Below are positions 1 through 6,646 of a stretch of DNA of 15,435 nt, piece after piece. The stretch is from JAYVYM01 sp046593925 (GTDB taxonomy: Bacteria > Actinomycetota > Actinomycetes > Mycobacteriales > SCTD01). Both the position numbers and the translations under genes were made by a program. The notes under the pieces were generated by a model. The model searched no databases and was not told where the DNA came from. It saw nothing but the letters and a program-made list of their open reading frames with translations. The number at the start of each line of letters is the position of its first letter. The first letter of the stretch is position 1. The stretch spans positions 1 through 15,435 of the forward strand of contig JBKJQN010000052.1 of assembly GCA_046593925.1 (NCBI GenBank), read 5' to 3'.

Positions 1-333
1 CTCGAGACCCGGCTGCGCCCGTCGTACTTCCCGTTCACCGAGCCCAGCGCCGAGCTCGACGTGCAGTGCTTCGCGTGCCGGGGGGCGTCCGCCGAGCCTG
101 GCGGCGAGCCGTGCCGGGTCTGCTCCAGCGAGGGCTGGATCGAGGTCGGCGGCTGCGGCATGGTCAGTCCCGCGGTGCTGGTGGCCTGCGGCGTCGACCC
201 GGAGCGCTACAGCGGGTTCGCCTTCGGGATGGGGCTGGAGCGCACGCTGATGTTCCGGCACGGCATCACCGATATCCGGGACTTCTACGAGGGTGACCAG
301 CGGTTCACCCTCGCCTTCGGCATGGAGGCCTGA
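1..333 (+). CDS. pheS: Phenylalanyl-tRNA synthetase alpha subunit, C-terminal 110 residues (5' end outside window)
   Basis: This reading frame is open from the first base of the window to a TGA at 331-333, so it is the 3' end of a gene starting further left. It encodes the C-terminal catalytic part of class II phenylalanyl-tRNA synthetase alpha, the cytosolic enzyme that charges tRNA-Phe as an alpha2beta2 tetramer with PheT. Visible are the RPSYFPFTEPSAELDV stretch (class II motif 2 region, residues 7-21 of the fragment), GGCGMVSPAVL, and the motif 3 stretch GFAFGMGLERTLM near the end. The protein ends in FTLAFGMEA, as is usual for actinobacterial PheS. An unusual cysteine-rich loop with two CxxC pairs (residues 23-26 and 38-41) lies between motifs 2 and 3. 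pheT starts 1 nt after the stop, and its ribosome binding site lies inside this gene, so the two are co-transcribed. Confidence 0.96.
   Translation, partial: LETRLRPSYFPFTEPSAELDVQCFACRGASAEPGGEPCRVCSSEGWIEVGGCGMVSPAVLVACGVDPERYSGFAFGMGLERTLMFRHGITDIRDFYEGDQRFTLAFGMEA
324..328 (+). promoter_or_regulatory. Ribosome binding site of pheT
   Basis: GGAGG lies 6 nt upstream of the ATG at 335, inside the last codons of pheS. It decides the pheT start in favour of 335 over an upstream in-frame ATG at 293 that has no such site and would add 14 residues foreign to the family. Confidence 0.8.
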
Positions 334-334
334 G

Positions 335-2752
335 ATGCGCGTCCCGGTGTCCTGGCTGCGCGAGCTGGTTCCCGGCCTGGTCGCCCCGGCTGCCGAGATC
401 GGCAGGGCGCTGGTACGGGCCGGTCTGGAGGTCGAGCAGGTCCATCGGGTCGGCCACGACATGGCCGGCGTGGTCGTCGGGCAGGTGCTCGACGTCGAGG
501 AGCTCCCCGGGTTCAAGAAGCCGATCCGCTACTGCCACGTGTCGATCGGCGCGCGCGAGCACGAGGTCGTCTGCGGTGCAACGAACTTCTCGCCGGGCGA
601 CCGGGTGGCGTTCGCGCTGCCCGGCGCGTTGCTGCCCGGCGGCTTCCGGATCGCGGCGCGCGCGACGTACGGCCACACCTCGGACGGGATGATCTGTTCC
701 GCCGCCGAGATCGGGATGTCCGGTGACCCCGAAGGCATCCTCGTGCTCGACCCGGCGGCCCAGCTCGGCGCGGACGTCGTGGAGCTGCTGGGGCTGCGCG
801 ACGAGGTGCTCGACATCGCTGTCAACCCGGACCGCGGCTACGTGCTGTCGGTGCGTGGTGTGGCCCGCGAGACCGCGACGGCGTATCGGCTGGCGCTGCG
901 CGACCCGGCGCTGCTCGAGGTGCCGGCCGCAACCGGCGGGCACCCGGTGCGGGTCGACGACCCGGCCGGCTGCGACCGGTTCGTGGCCCGCACGGTCACC
1001 GGCTTCGACGCGGCAGCCCCGTCACCGGCCTGGCTGCAGCGTCGCCTGGTCCTGGCCGGGATGCGCTCCATCAGCCTGGCCGTCGACATCACCAACTACG
1101 TCATGCTCGAGTTGGGGCAGCCGCTGCACGCCTACGACCGGGCCCGGCTGACCGGCGGGATCGTCGTACGGCGGGCGGCCGAGGGGGAGCGGCTGACCAC
1201 CCTGGACGGCGCTGACCGGGCGCTGGACCCCGACGACCTGGTGATCGCGGACGACTCCGGGGCGATCGGCGTCGCCGGCGTGATGGGCGGCGCCTCCACG
1301 GAGGTGTCCGGCACGACCACTGACATGGTGGTGGAGGCCGCCCACTTCGCGCCGGTCGGCGTTGCGCGCAGCGCCCGGCGGCACCGGCTGCCCAGTGAGG
1401 CGAGCAAGCGCTTCGAGCGCGGCGTGGACAGGGCAATCGCCCCGGCCGCTGCCGAGGCCGCCGTCCGGCTGCTCGTCAGCCTCGGCGGGGCGAGCGCCGG
1501 CGGCGGCACCGACGTCGACACCCGGGGACCGCAGCCGGCCATCAGCTTCCCGCTGGACCTGCCCGGGCGGGTCGCCGGCCGGGCGTACGACCCGCAGGTG
1601 GTCCGCGCCCGGCTGGTCGACGTCGGCTGTGAGGTGGATGCGGACGACCCGGCCACCGTCACCCCGCCGACCTGGCGGCCCGATCTGCTGGCTCCGATCG
1701 ACCTGGTCGAGGAGGTCGTCCGGCTGGAGGGCTACGACACGGTGCCGGTCCTGCTGCCCACCGCCCCGGCCGGCCGCGGGCTCACCGACGGGCAGCGGCT
1801 GCGGCGGGCCGCTTCCAGGGCGCTCGCGTCCGTCGGGCTGGTCGAGGTCACCAGCCAGCCGTTCGTCGCCCCCGAGCGGCTTGCCGAGCTCGGTGGTGCG
1901 CCCACCTCGCCGCGGCTGCTCAACCCGCTGTCGGAGGCCGAGGGGCTGCTGCGACCGGCGCTGCTGCCCGGCCTGGTGACCGCGGCGCTGCGCAACACAG
2001 GCCGCGGTCAGCCCGACGTCGCGCTGTACGAGATCGGGCAGGTCTTCGTCGGTGCGGGGTCGGCTGTCGCGGCGCCGCCCGCGGACCGCCGGCCGACCCC
2101 GGCAGAGCTGGCCGCGCTCGACAGCGCGCTGCCCGCGCAGCCCCGGCACGCCGGCGTCCTGCTGGCGGGCAACCGCGAGGGCCGGCCGGTCGACTGGGCG
2201 GACGCCGTCGAGGCCCTGGTCGGCCTCGGCCGGGTGCTCGGCGTAGAGCTGCGGCCCGGGCCCGGCACCGGGGGCGCCTTCCATCCGGGTCGCTGCGCGG
2301 AGCTTCGGCTGGGTGACGAGCCGGTCGGCCTGGCTGGTGAGCTGCACCCGCGGGTGGTCGCCGCGACCGGCCTGCCACCCCGTACTGTCGGCGGCGAGGT
2401 CGACCTCGACGTCCTGATCGCGGCGGCGGCGGCCCGCCCGCCTGCCCCGGCGCCACTGGTGTCGCACTACCCACCCGCGTCGGTCGACGTCGCCCTCGTG
2501 GTCGATGCGGCGACGCCCGCGGCAGACGTCGCCGCAGCGCTTCGTGACGGCGCCGGGCCGCTGCTGGAGGGGCTGCGGCTGTTCGACGTCTACGCCGGGC
2601 CGCAGGTCGGCGCGGGCCGCCGCTCGTTGGCCTTCGCGCTTCGGCTGCGCGCCCCGGACCGCACGCTGGCCGACACCGACGTGCTCGGCGCCCGCGACGC
2701 GGCCGTCGCCGAGGCGGGCCGGCGCACCGGCGCCGTACTGCGCGGCGGATGA
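335..2752 (+). CDS. pheT: Phenylalanyl-tRNA synthetase beta subunit
   Basis: Encodes an 805-residue PheT, the usual length for bacteria. It pairs with PheS in the cytosolic enzyme that charges tRNA-Phe. The start MRVPVSWLREL is the typical family N-terminus. An OB-fold tRNA-binding domain follows at about residues 40-150 (VVGQVLDVEELPG, then VVCGATNFSPGDRVAFALPGA). Next is the B3/B4 editing domain at roughly 210-375 (AVDITNYVMLELGQPLHAYD, GVMGG), with SEASKRFERGVD at its end. The B5 domain and the catalytic-like core (RPDLLAPIDLVEEVVRLEGYD, LLNPLSEAEGLLRPALLPGL) follow. The FDX-ACB anticodon-binding domain occupies about 710-805, starting at SHYPPASVDVALV. No domain is missing. The stop overlaps the ATG of the following SDR gene (ATGA at 2749-2752), implying translational coupling with an otherwise unrelated enzyme. 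Confidence 0.97.
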   Translation: MRVPVSWLRELVPGLVAPAAEIGRALVRAGLEVEQVHRVGHDMAGVVVGQVLDVEELPGFKKPIRYCHVSIGAREHEVVCGATNFSPGDRVAFALPGALLPGGFRIAARATYGHTSDGMICSAAEIGMSGDPEGILVLDPAAQLGADVVELLGLRDEVLDIAVNPDRGYVLSVRGVARETATAYRLALRDPALLEVPAATGGHPVRVDDPAGCDRFVARTVTGFDAAAPSPAWLQRRLVLAGMRSISLAVDITNYVMLELGQPLHAYDRARLTGGIVVRRAAEGERLTTLDGADRALDPDDLVIADDSGAIGVAGVMGGASTEVSGTTTDMVVEAAHFAPVGVARSARRHRLPSEASKRFERGVDRAIAPAAAEAAVRLLVSLGGASAGGGTDVDTRGPQPAISFPLDLPGRVAGRAYDPQVVRARLVDVGCEVDADDPATVTPPTWRPDLLAPIDLVEEVVRLEGYDTVPVLLPTAPAGRGLTDGQRLRRAASRALASVGLVEVTSQPFVAPERLAELGGAPTSPRLLNPLSEAEGLLRPALLPGLVTAALRNTGRGQPDVALYEIGQVFVGAGSAVAAPPADRRPTPAELAALDSALPAQPRHAGVLLAGNREGRPVDWADAVEALVGLGRVLGVELRPGPGTGGAFHPGRCAELRLGDEPVGLAGELHPRVVAATGLPPRTVGGEVDLDVLIAAAAARPPAPAPLVSHYPPASVDVALVVDAATPAADVAAALRDGAGPLLEGLRLFDVYAGPQVGAGRRSLAFALRLRAPDRTLADTDVLGARDAAVAEAGRRTGAVLRGG

Positions 2753-3522
2753 CCCGCCGGACCGCACTGGTGACCGGTGGCGGCCGGGGGCTGGGCCGCG
2801 ACATCACCCTCGCGCTGGTGGCCCACGGTTGGGCCGTGGCCGTCACCGGCCGCGACCCGGCGAGCCTGGACGAGGTCGTCGCCGATGGCGCCGCACTCGC
2901 GCTGCCCGGTGACACCACCGACCGCCGGGCCGTACAGGAGGCGGTGCTGCGCGCCGAGGCCGGGCTGGGCCCGCTTGACCTGCTGGTCGCCAATGCGGGG
3001 CGCTTCGCCACGGGGGGCCCGCTGTGGGAGATCGACCCGGACGAGTGGTGGCGTGACGTCGAGGTCAACCTGCGTGGCGTGCAGCTCGCGCTCTGGGCCG
3101 CGCTGCCCGGCATGGTCGCCCGGGGGGCCGGTCGGGTGGTGGCCCTGGGCAGCGGCTTCGGCAATGCCGCCAGCCCGCACGGGTCCGGCTACGGGGTCGG
3201 CAAGACCGCCGTGCACCGGCTGGTCGAGTCGGTCGCCGCTGAGCTCGCCGGCACCGGCGTCGTCGCGCTGTCAGTGAGCCCCGGGCGGGCCCGTACCGAC
3301 ATGACCACCGACTTCCCGAGAGGCTTCACCGACGCGCACCCGGAGTACCTCGAGCCGCCGGCTGAGGGCTGGGCACCGGCCGAGGCCGTCGCGGGGCTCG
3401 TCGTGCGGGTCGGCGATGGCGAGCTGGACGAGCTGTCCGGCCGCTTCGTGCGTCCGGCCACGCGGGTGCCGGTCGAGCCCGGCCGCGACGCAGGAACGCT
3501 CCGGCTCGTCCCGTACGAGTAG
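2749..3522 (+). CDS. Short-chain dehydrogenase/reductase (SDR) family oxidoreductase
   Basis: A 257-residue classical SDR, a cytosolic NAD(P)-dependent oxidoreductase whose substrate cannot be read from the sequence. The Rossmann nucleotide-binding motif TGGGRGLG is at residues 9-16, NAG at 82-84, and the structural Asn at 107 (VNLRG). The catalytic Ser is 135 and the active-site pair is Tyr148-xxx-Lys152 (YGVGK). The post-catalytic SPGRARTDM segment follows at 177-185. The full catalytic tetrad is present, so the enzyme should be active. There is no signal peptide or membrane segment. It starts inside the pheT stop codon (ATGA) and ends 16 nt before argC. Its 3' end probably carries the argC promoter, so it looks like the tail of the pheST operon rather than an arginine gene. 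A second SDR of similar length lies beyond the arginine cluster. Confidence 0.93.
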   Translation: MTRRTALVTGGGRGLGRDITLALVAHGWAVAVTGRDPASLDEVVADGAALALPGDTTDRRAVQEAVLRAEAGLGPLDLLVANAGRFATGGPLWEIDPDEWWRDVEVNLRGVQLALWAALPGMVARGAGRVVALGSGFGNAASPHGSGYGVGKTAVHRLVESVAAELAGTGVVALSVSPGRARTDMTTDFPRGFTDAHPEYLEPPAEGWAPAEAVAGLVVRVGDGELDELSGRFVRPATRVPVEPGRDAGTLRLVPYE

Positions 3523-3523
3523 C

Positions 3524-3541
3524 CATACAGTGGCGTGTATG
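3524..3541 (+). promoter_or_regulatory. Palindrome over the argC promoter and start codon, candidate ArgR operator
   Basis: CATACA and TGTATG form a perfect 6-bp inverted repeat separated by 6 nt, 18 bp in total. It spans the candidate -10 element and the first ATG of argC. ARG boxes bound by ArgR are imperfect palindromes of about 16-18 bp overlapping arginine promoters, and argR is encoded in this cluster. The position and size fit such an operator. The half-sites do not resemble the TGCAT or TGAAT type I know from other bacteria, so the ArgR assignment is inference. Confidence 0.4.
3526..3531 (+). promoter_or_regulatory. Candidate -10 element of a leaderless argC promoter
   Basis: TACAGT fits the actinobacterial TANNNT -10 pattern and ends 7 nt before the ATG at 3539. 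That is the distance expected if transcription starts on the A of the start codon and gives a leaderless mRNA. No convincing -35 hexamer is visible 17-18 nt upstream, and no Shine-Dalgarno sequence precedes 3539. The element sits in the short AT-richer gap between the SDR and argC. Confidence 0.5.
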
Positions 3542-4567
3542 ATCGCCCGCATGGGGAGGACAGCGTCCGTGGCGGGTGCCAGCGGGTATACGGGTGGTGA
3601 GCTGCTCCGCCTGCTACTGGGCCACCCGGGGCTGACCCTCGGCCCGCTCGCCGCGGGCGCCGGCGCCGGGCAACCGGTGACCGACCTGCACCCGCAGCTC
3701 CCGCAGCTGGCCGGCCGCACCTTCGTCGAGACCGATGCCGCGGCGCTGGCCGACGCCGACGTGGTCTTCCTCGCCCTGCCGCACGGCCAGTCCGCGGCGC
3801 TCGCGGCGGCGCTGCCCGAGGGACTACCGGTCATCGACCTCGGTGCCGATCACCGGCTGGGGAGCGGCGCGGACTGGGAGCGCTTCTACGGCACCCCGTA
3901 CGCCGGGAAATGGCCGTACGGCCTGCCCGAGCTGTTCCGCGACGAGCTCGCCGGCGCGACCCGGATCGCCGGGCCGGGCTGCAACGCGACCGCCATGACG
4001 CTGGCCCTCGGCCCACTGCTCGCGGCCGGCCTCGCCGAGCCGCTCGACCTGGTCACCCTGACCGCCAGCGGCACCAGCGGCGCGGGCCGGGCCCCGAACG
4101 CCGCACTGCTCGGCAGCGAGGTGATGGGCGACGCCGCCGCCTACCAGGTGGCGAGCCACCGGCACACCCCCGAGGTGCGGCAGAGCTTGCGGCTGCTCGC
4201 GGGCACCGAGGTGACGCTGACCTACACCCCGACCCTCGCCCCGATGCCACGGGGGATCCTGGCCACCTGCACCGCCCGCACCACCGCGACAGCCGACGCC
4301 CTGCGCGACGCGCTGCGCGCGCAGTACGACGCCGAGCCGTTCGTCCATGTGCTGCCGGCTGGCCGCTGGCCGCACACCGCCTCGACCGCCGGATCCAACG
4401 CCTGCCACCTTCAGGTCGCGGTCGACCGCGACAGCGGCCGGGCCGTCGTCGTCGCCGCCCTGGACAACCTCGGCAAGGGCGCCGCCGGGCAGGCTGTCCA
4501 GTGCGCCAACCTTGCACTCGGCCTGGACGAGACCGCAGGCCTGTCCGCCAGCGGGGTCGCACCGTGA
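3539..4567 (+). CDS. argC: N-acetyl-gamma-glutamyl-phosphate reductase
   Basis: Encodes 342 residues. ArgC reduces N-acetylglutamyl phosphate to N-acetylglutamate semialdehyde with NADPH, the third step of the arginine pathway. The dinucleotide-binding motif VAGASGYTGGELLRLL is at residues 11-26 and the catalytic Cys is 148 in GPGCNATAM. HRHTPE (207-212) and the C-terminal LDNLGKGAAGQAVQCANL (308-325) are family hallmarks. The start is uncertain. ATG 3539 fits a leaderless promoter. ATG 3551 gives the N-terminal length usual for actinobacterial ArgC. GTG 3569 has a strong GGGGAGGA 8 nt upstream but would cut into the first beta strand. I chose 3539. It is the first gene of the arginine cluster and overlaps argJ by GTGA. 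Confidence 0.95.
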   Translation: MIARMGRTASVAGASGYTGGELLRLLLGHPGLTLGPLAAGAGAGQPVTDLHPQLPQLAGRTFVETDAAALADADVVFLALPHGQSAALAAALPEGLPVIDLGADHRLGSGADWERFYGTPYAGKWPYGLPELFRDELAGATRIAGPGCNATAMTLALGPLLAAGLAEPLDLVTLTASGTSGAGRAPNAALLGSEVMGDAAAYQVASHRHTPEVRQSLRLLAGTEVTLTYTPTLAPMPRGILATCTARTTATADALRDALRAQYDAEPFVHVLPAGRWPHTASTAGSNACHLQVAVDRDSGRAVVVAALDNLGKGAAGQAVQCANLALGLDETAGLSASGVAP

Positions 4568-5742
4568 TCAGCAACGACGGCGTGACCGCGCCGAAGGGCT
4601 TCCGGGCCGCGGGCGTGACCGCGGGCCTGAAGGCCGGTGGCACTCCCGACCTTGCGCTGGTCGTGAATGACGGCCCACTGGTCGCCGCCGCAGGCGTCTT
4701 CACCGCCAACCGGGTCAAGGCCGCGCCGGTGCTCTGGTCGCAGCAGGTCCTCGCCGGCGGCGCCGTCGAGGCAGTCGTCCTGAACTCCGGGGGTGCCAAC
4801 GCCTGCACCGGCCCCGACGGCTTCGCCGACACCCACCGCACCGCCGAAGCCGTTGCCGCGGCGCTCGGTACCGGCGCCGCGCGGGTGGCGGTCTGCTCGA
4901 CCGGGCTGATCGGCGTACGTCTGCCGATGGACCGGCTGCTGCCCGGGATCGTCGCTGCGGTGGCAGCGCTCGACACCGGCGGTGGGGCCGCCGCAGCAGA
5001 GGCGATCCGCACCACGGACACCGTCGCCAAGACCGCGGTCGCGTACGCGGAGGGCCGGTCGGGTAGCGGCTGGTGCGCGGGCGGGATGGCCAAGGGCGCG
5101 GCGATGCTCGCCCCGTCGCTGGCGACCATGCTGGCGGTCGTGACCACCGACGCCGTCGCCGACAGCGCGACGCTGGCTGCCGTGCTGCGCACCGCCACCC
5201 GCGCCAGCTTCGACCGGGTCGACACCGACGGCTGCATGTCGACCAACGACACCGTGCTGCTGCTGGCCAGCGGCGCGAGCGGGCTGCAGCCGGCTGTCGA
5301 GGCGCTCACCGCAGTCGTCACCTCGGTGTGCGCCGACCTGGCGCGGCAGCTGGTCGCCGACGCCGAAGGCGCGTCGAAGGACATCGCGGTCGAGGTCGTC
5401 GGCGCTGCGAGCGGGGACGACGCGCTCGAGGCGGCCCGCGCGGTCGGCCGCAGCAACCTGCTCAAGTGCGCGCTGTCGGGTAACGACCCCAACTGGGGCC
5501 GGGTGCTGGCGGCCGTCGGCACCACGTCCGCGGCCTTCGATCCCGACCAGCTCGACGTCGCCATCAACGGCGTGCAGGTGTGCCGGGCCGGCGCGGCCGG
5601 CGACGACCGGGCTCTGGTCGACCTCACCGGACGGGAGGTCCACATCGTCGTCGACCTGCACGCCGGGCCGGCCTCGACCACCATCTGGACCAGCGACCTG
5701 ACTGCGGCGTACGTCCATGAGAATTCTGCGTACTCCACATGA
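4564..5742 (+). CDS. argJ: Glutamate N-acetyltransferase / amino-acid acetyltransferase (ornithine acetyltransferase), ArgJ
   Basis: A 392-residue ArgJ, which transfers the acetyl group from N-acetylornithine to glutamate and so closes the acetyl cycle. Bifunctional members also use acetyl-CoA. The precursor self-cleaves before a nucleophilic Thr. Here the cleavage region is MAKGAAMLAPSLATML, with Ala187-Thr188 the predicted site, giving alpha and beta chains. Other hallmarks are VLNSGGANACTG, STGLIG (112-117), GNDPNWGRVLAAVG, and the invariant-type C-terminus TSDLTAAYVHENSAYST. No argA is visible in the window. The sequence does not decide between mono- and bifunctional activity. It starts at GTG 4564 within the argC stop. 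The gap to argB is 10 nt with the start chosen here. Confidence 0.96.
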   Translation: MISNDGVTAPKGFRAAGVTAGLKAGGTPDLALVVNDGPLVAAAGVFTANRVKAAPVLWSQQVLAGGAVEAVVLNSGGANACTGPDGFADTHRTAEAVAAALGTGAARVAVCSTGLIGVRLPMDRLLPGIVAAVAALDTGGGAAAAEAIRTTDTVAKTAVAYAEGRSGSGWCAGGMAKGAAMLAPSLATMLAVVTTDAVADSATLAAVLRTATRASFDRVDTDGCMSTNDTVLLLASGASGLQPAVEALTAVVTSVCADLARQLVADAEGASKDIAVEVVGAASGDDALEAARAVGRSNLLKCALSGNDPNWGRVLAAVGTTSAAFDPDQLDVAINGVQVCRAGAAGDDRALVDLTGREVHIVVDLHAGPASTTIWTSDLTAAYVHENSAYST

Positions 5743-5752
5743 CCTCTTCCGC

Positions 5753-6646
5753 ATGAGCAGCGCACGCGGGCACGCAGCCCTGCCCAAGGCCGCCGCCCTC
5801 GTCGAGGCACTGCCGTGGCTCAAGGCGTTCTCCGGCCGCACCATCGTGGTGAAGTACGGCGGCAACGCGATGACCAGCCCGGAGCTGCAGCGGGCTTTCG
5901 CCGAGGATGTGGTGTTCCTGCGCTACGCCGGTGTCCAGGTCGTTGTCGTGCACGGCGGCGGGCCGCAGATCACTGCGCACCTGGACCGGCTCGGGGTCGA
6001 CAGCGAGTTCCGCGGCGGCCTGCGGGTCACCGACGCCGACACGATGCAGGTGGTCCGGATGGTGCTGGTCGGCCAGGTCAACAGCGACGTCGTCGGGCTG
6101 ATCAATGCGCACGGGCCGTTTGCCGTCGGGTTGTCCGGCGAGGACGCCCAGCTGCTGACGGCCGAGCGGCGCGATGCGGTCGTCGACGGCGAGCCGGTCG
6201 ACGTGGGGCTGGTCGGCGAGGTCGTCGAGGTGCAGCCGCAGATCGTCCGGGCGCTGCTCGCCGAGGGCAAGGTCCCGGTCGTGGCGACGGTCGCGCGCGG
6301 CCTGGACGGCGAGGTCTACAACGTCAATGCCGACACCGCCGCGGCCGCCCTCGCGGTCGCCGTCGACGCCGAGAAGCTCGTGGTGCTGACCGACGTCGAG
6401 GGGCTGTTAGCCGACTGGGATCCGGCCACCGGCACCGGCGAGGCGATCAGCGAAATCACCGCCGATGCCCTCGCCGAGCTGCTTCCGACCCTGTCCAGCG
6501 GGATGGCGCCGAAGATGGAGGCCTGCCTGCGGGCGGTGCGCGGGGGCGTACCGCGCGCCCACGTCCTCGACGGCCGGGTCGCCCACAGCCTGCTGCTCGA
6601 GCTGTTCACCGACGAGGGCATCGGCACGATGGTCGTACCGGCATGA
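5753..6646 (+). CDS. argB: Acetylglutamate kinase
   Basis: Encodes 297 residues. ArgB phosphorylates N-acetylglutamate with ATP, the second and usually feedback-controlled step. The ATP-phosphate site VVKYGGNAM (Lys34) and the HGGGPQI loop (67-73) are clear. FRGGLRVTD (about 86-94) and the N-terminal helix ALPKAAALVEALPWL are features of arginine-inhibited acetylglutamate kinases, so I infer feedback inhibition by arginine. LSSGMAPKMEA lies near the C-terminus. ATG 5753 was chosen because MSSARGHAALPKA matches the family N-terminus. An in-frame ATG at 5717 would overlap argJ by 26 nt and add 12 atypical residues. Neither start has a visible Shine-Dalgarno sequence. The stop overlaps the argD ATG (ATGA at 6643-6646). 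Confidence 0.96.
   Translation: MSSARGHAALPKAAALVEALPWLKAFSGRTIVVKYGGNAMTSPELQRAFAEDVVFLRYAGVQVVVVHGGGPQITAHLDRLGVDSEFRGGLRVTDADTMQVVRMVLVGQVNSDVVGLINAHGPFAVGLSGEDAQLLTAERRDAVVDGEPVDVGLVGEVVEVQPQIVRALLAEGKVPVVATVARGLDGEVYNVNADTAAAALAVAVDAEKLVVLTDVEGLLADWDPATGTGEAISEITADALAELLPTLSSGMAPKMEACLRAVRGGVPRAHVLDGRVAHSLLLELFTDEGIGTMVVPA

Noticed and set aside
1022..2767. Very long open frame on the - strand opposite pheT (similar ones opposite argJ, argG and tyrS)
   Set aside because: High-GC coding sequence leaves antisense frames open. The products are Arg/Gly/Pro-rich or low-complexity and match no family, while the + strand genes are clear.
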